NCBI RefSeq assembly: GCF_900188035.1
Contig: NZ_FZNN01000001.1
Location: 372,001-436,000, forward strand
Direction of reading: 5' to 3'
DNA from: Puniceibacterium sediminis
Lineage (GTDB): Bacteria > Pseudomonadota > Alphaproteobacteria > Rhodobacterales > Rhodobacteraceae
DNA: 64,000 bases
Below the pieces are notes generated by a model. It was not told where the DNA came from, did not search any database, and saw only the letters and a program-made list of their open reading frames with translations. Positions within the stretch are counted from its first letter, which is position 1. The number at the start of each line of letters is the position of its first letter. Positions 62,451 to 64,000 of the stretch are shown in pieces. The translations under genes were made by a program, and so were the position numbers.

Positions 62451-64000
62451 TCAGTCCTTTATCAGAAAAATCGTGGACAGCGGCGGCAGCATCACCTTTG
62501 CGCTGGCGGATTGGCCGTGGCTGGGGTCGTTCGTTGCGGTCACGCTGCCCATGTTGCCCCGGTCGCCACCGCCGTACTTTGCTGCGTCAGAATTCAACGC
62601 CTCGCGCCAGATGCCGGTAGACGGCAGGCCGATGCGGTAGGCCCCATGTTCCCGGGGCGTCATGTTGCAGATGACAACCACCTCGGGGTTGCCCGGGTTG
62701 CCGCGCCGGATCCAGGCGTAGACCGAATTTTCGGCATCGTCCGCCTCGATCCACTGAAATCCGTCGGGATCGCAATCCTTGATGTGCAGGGCAGGGGTGG
62801 CCGTGTAGATGTTGTTCAGATCGCGGACCAGCGACTGGATGCCCTTGTGGTTGGGCTTTTCCGCGCCTTTCCAATCAAGTTCGCTGTCGTGGTTCCATTC
62901 CCGCGCCTGAGCAAATTCCTGGCCCATGAACAGCAGCTTCTTGCCGGGGTGTCCCCACATGAAGCTGTAATAGGCCCGCAGGTTGGCGAATTTTTCCCAT
63001 TCATTGCCCGGCATCCGGTCCAGCATGGACCCTTTGCCGTGCACCACCTCGTCATGGCTGATCGGCAGGATGAAATTCTCGCTAAAGGCATATTGCAGGC
63101 CAAAGGTCATCTGGTGGTGGTGGTGTTTGCGATACAGCGGATCCTTTTTCATGTAATCCAGCGTGTCGTTCATCCAGCCCATGTTCCACTTGTAGCCGAA
63201 CCCCAGACCACCTTCGTGCACCGGGCGCGACACCTTGGGGAAGGAGGTGGATTCCTCGGCCACGGTCATGATCCCGGGCACCTCGCCGTAGGTGAAGGTG
63301 TTCATGTTCTGAAGCATGGCGATGGCTTCGTAATTCTCGCGTCCGCCGTCTTTGTTGGGGACCCATTCGCCATGCTTGCGGGAATAGTCGCGGTAGAGCA
63401 TCGAGGCGACAGCATCCACGCGCAGACCGTCGACGTGGTATTCATCCAGCCAATACAGCGCGTTGGACGTCAGGTAGTTCGCCACCTCGCGTCGCCCGTA
63501 GTTGTAGATCAGCGTGTTCCAGTCCTGATGGAACCCTTCGCGCGGGTCGCCATGTTCATAAAGCGCCGTGCCGTCGAACTGGCCAAGCCCGTGCGCATCC
63601 GTGGGAAAGTGCCCCGGGACCCAGTCGAGCAGGACACCGATATCGGCCTTGTGAGCGGCATTGATCAGATCGCGGAATTCATGCGGCGGCCCGTGACGGA
63701 TGGTGGGGGCGAACATGCCCACCGGCTGATATCCCCACGACCCGTCAAAGGGGTATTCGCTGATCGGCATCAGTTCGATATGGGTGAATCGCATATCCTT
63801 GACGTATGCGACCAGTTCATCTGCCGCCTCGACGTAGGATATCTGGCGACCGTGTTCCTTGCGCCGCCAGGATCCCAGGTGCACCTCGTAGACCGAAATC
63901 GCGGCAGTGCGGGCATTGTTCTGCGCACGCTTGTCCATCCAGCCGTTGTCTGACCAGCCATATCCGCTGATATCGCGCACGACGCTGGCATTTTCCGGCG
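62451..64000 (-). CDS. glgB: 1,4-alpha-glucan branching enzyme (5' end beyond window)
   Basis: The frame stays open to the window edge (reading [13 protein letters not shown] at its upstream end), so the N-terminal CBM48 part is cut off. Present are the GH13 barrel motifs [29 protein letters not shown] (nucleophile Asp), [10 protein letters not shown] (acid/base Glu) and [15 protein letters not shown]. It makes alpha-1,6 branches in glycogen. It is the most upstream visible gene of the operon glgB-glgC-glgA-glgX-malQ-pgm-glycosidase. An apparent GTG start at 63980 is internal and not used. Confidence 0.95.
   Translation of the reverse strand, partial: PENASVVRDISGYGWSDNGWMDKRAQNNARTAAISVYEVHLGSWRRKEHGRQISYVEAADELVAYVKDMRFTHIELMPISEYPFDGSWGYQPVGMFAPTIRHGPPHEFRDLINAAHKADIGVLLDWVPGHFPTDAHGLGQFDGTALYEHGDPREGFHQDWNTLIYNYGRREVANYLTSNALYWLDEYHVDGLRVDAVASMLYRDYSRKHGEWVPNKDGGRENYEAIAMLQNMNTFTYGEVPGIMTVAEESTSFPKVSRPVHEGGLGFGYKWNMGWMNDTLDYMKKDPLYRKHHHHQMTFGLQYAFSENFILPISHDEVVHGKGSMLDRMPGNEWEKFANLRAYYSFMWGHPGKKLLFMGQEFAQAREWNHDSELDWKGAEKPNHKGIQSLVRDLNNIYTATPALHIKDCDPDGFQWIEADDAENSVYAWIRRGNPGNPEVVVICNMTPREHGAYRIGLPSTGIWREALNSDAAKYGGGDRGNMGSVTATNDPSHGQSASAKVMLPPLSTIFLIKD

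Noticed and set aside
62337-63953. A 538-codon plus-strand open frame opposite glgB.
   Set aside because: Same antisense effect; the minus strand encodes the branching-enzyme barrel.

Overview
The window is high-GC, gene-dense chromosomal DNA that looks like a Rhodobacterales (Roseobacter-group) alphaproteobacterium. The grounds are the protein repertoire (TRAP and branched-chain-type ABC importers, molybdenum hydroxylases, a transglutaminase / ATP-grasp / alpha-E set, a glg operon with isoamylase and 4-alpha-glucanotransferase), tight ATGA-type operon overlaps, and a dispersed intergenic repeat of a kind I associate with that group. No tRNA, rRNA, CRISPR, prophage or insertion sequence was seen.

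Layout. 1-1535 (minus): a metallo-beta-lactamase-fold hydrolase cut by the window edge, and TatD. 1831-13137: a pyridine-carboxylate catabolic cluster with an enamidase-like amidohydrolase, a ferredoxin-NADP reductase, a molybdenum hydroxylase (FAD subunit plus fused 2Fe-2S/Mo subunit), 6-hydroxynicotinate reductase, an ApbE-like UPF0280 protein, two tandem DUF1185 proteins, a MarR regulator and a Rieske oxygenase. 13204-17827: a branched-chain-type ABC importer. 18117-21090: a TRAP importer, then an IclR regulator. 22020-31459: a beta-oxidation operon resembling the pimelate/dicarboxylate (pim) genes. 31833-38467: DUF2126-transglutaminase, circularly permuted ATP-grasp/alpha-E fusion, second transglutaminase. 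38632-51240: a galactoside locus (IclR, ABC importer, alpha- and beta-galactosidase, SDR, lactonase, KDGal kinase, KDPGal aldolase). 51263-51565: a small SH3 lipoprotein. 51678-64000 (minus): glgB-glgC-glgA-glgX-malQ-pgm plus a GH13 glycosidase resembling glucosylglycerol hydrolase.

How the genes work together. The strongest story is the first cluster: a hydroxylase, 6-hydroxynicotinate reductase and enamidase together describe the reductive nicotinate route known from the anaerobe Eubacterium barkeri, here set beside an oxygen-dependent Rieske enzyme. An 18-bp palindrome (TTGTT..AACAA type) occurs in all three control regions of this cluster (3146-3163, 4081-4098, 11987-12004), including the marR promoter region, so the cluster looks like one MarR regulon. 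The UPF0280 protein is a plausible flavin transferase for the reductase, whose E. barkeri counterpart carries covalent flavin. The galactoside locus encodes uptake, hydrolysis and a De Ley-Doudoroff route without a visible galactonate dehydratase, and its SDR lacks the usual catalytic lysine. All three transporter operons carry a strong hairpin directly after the binding-protein gene.
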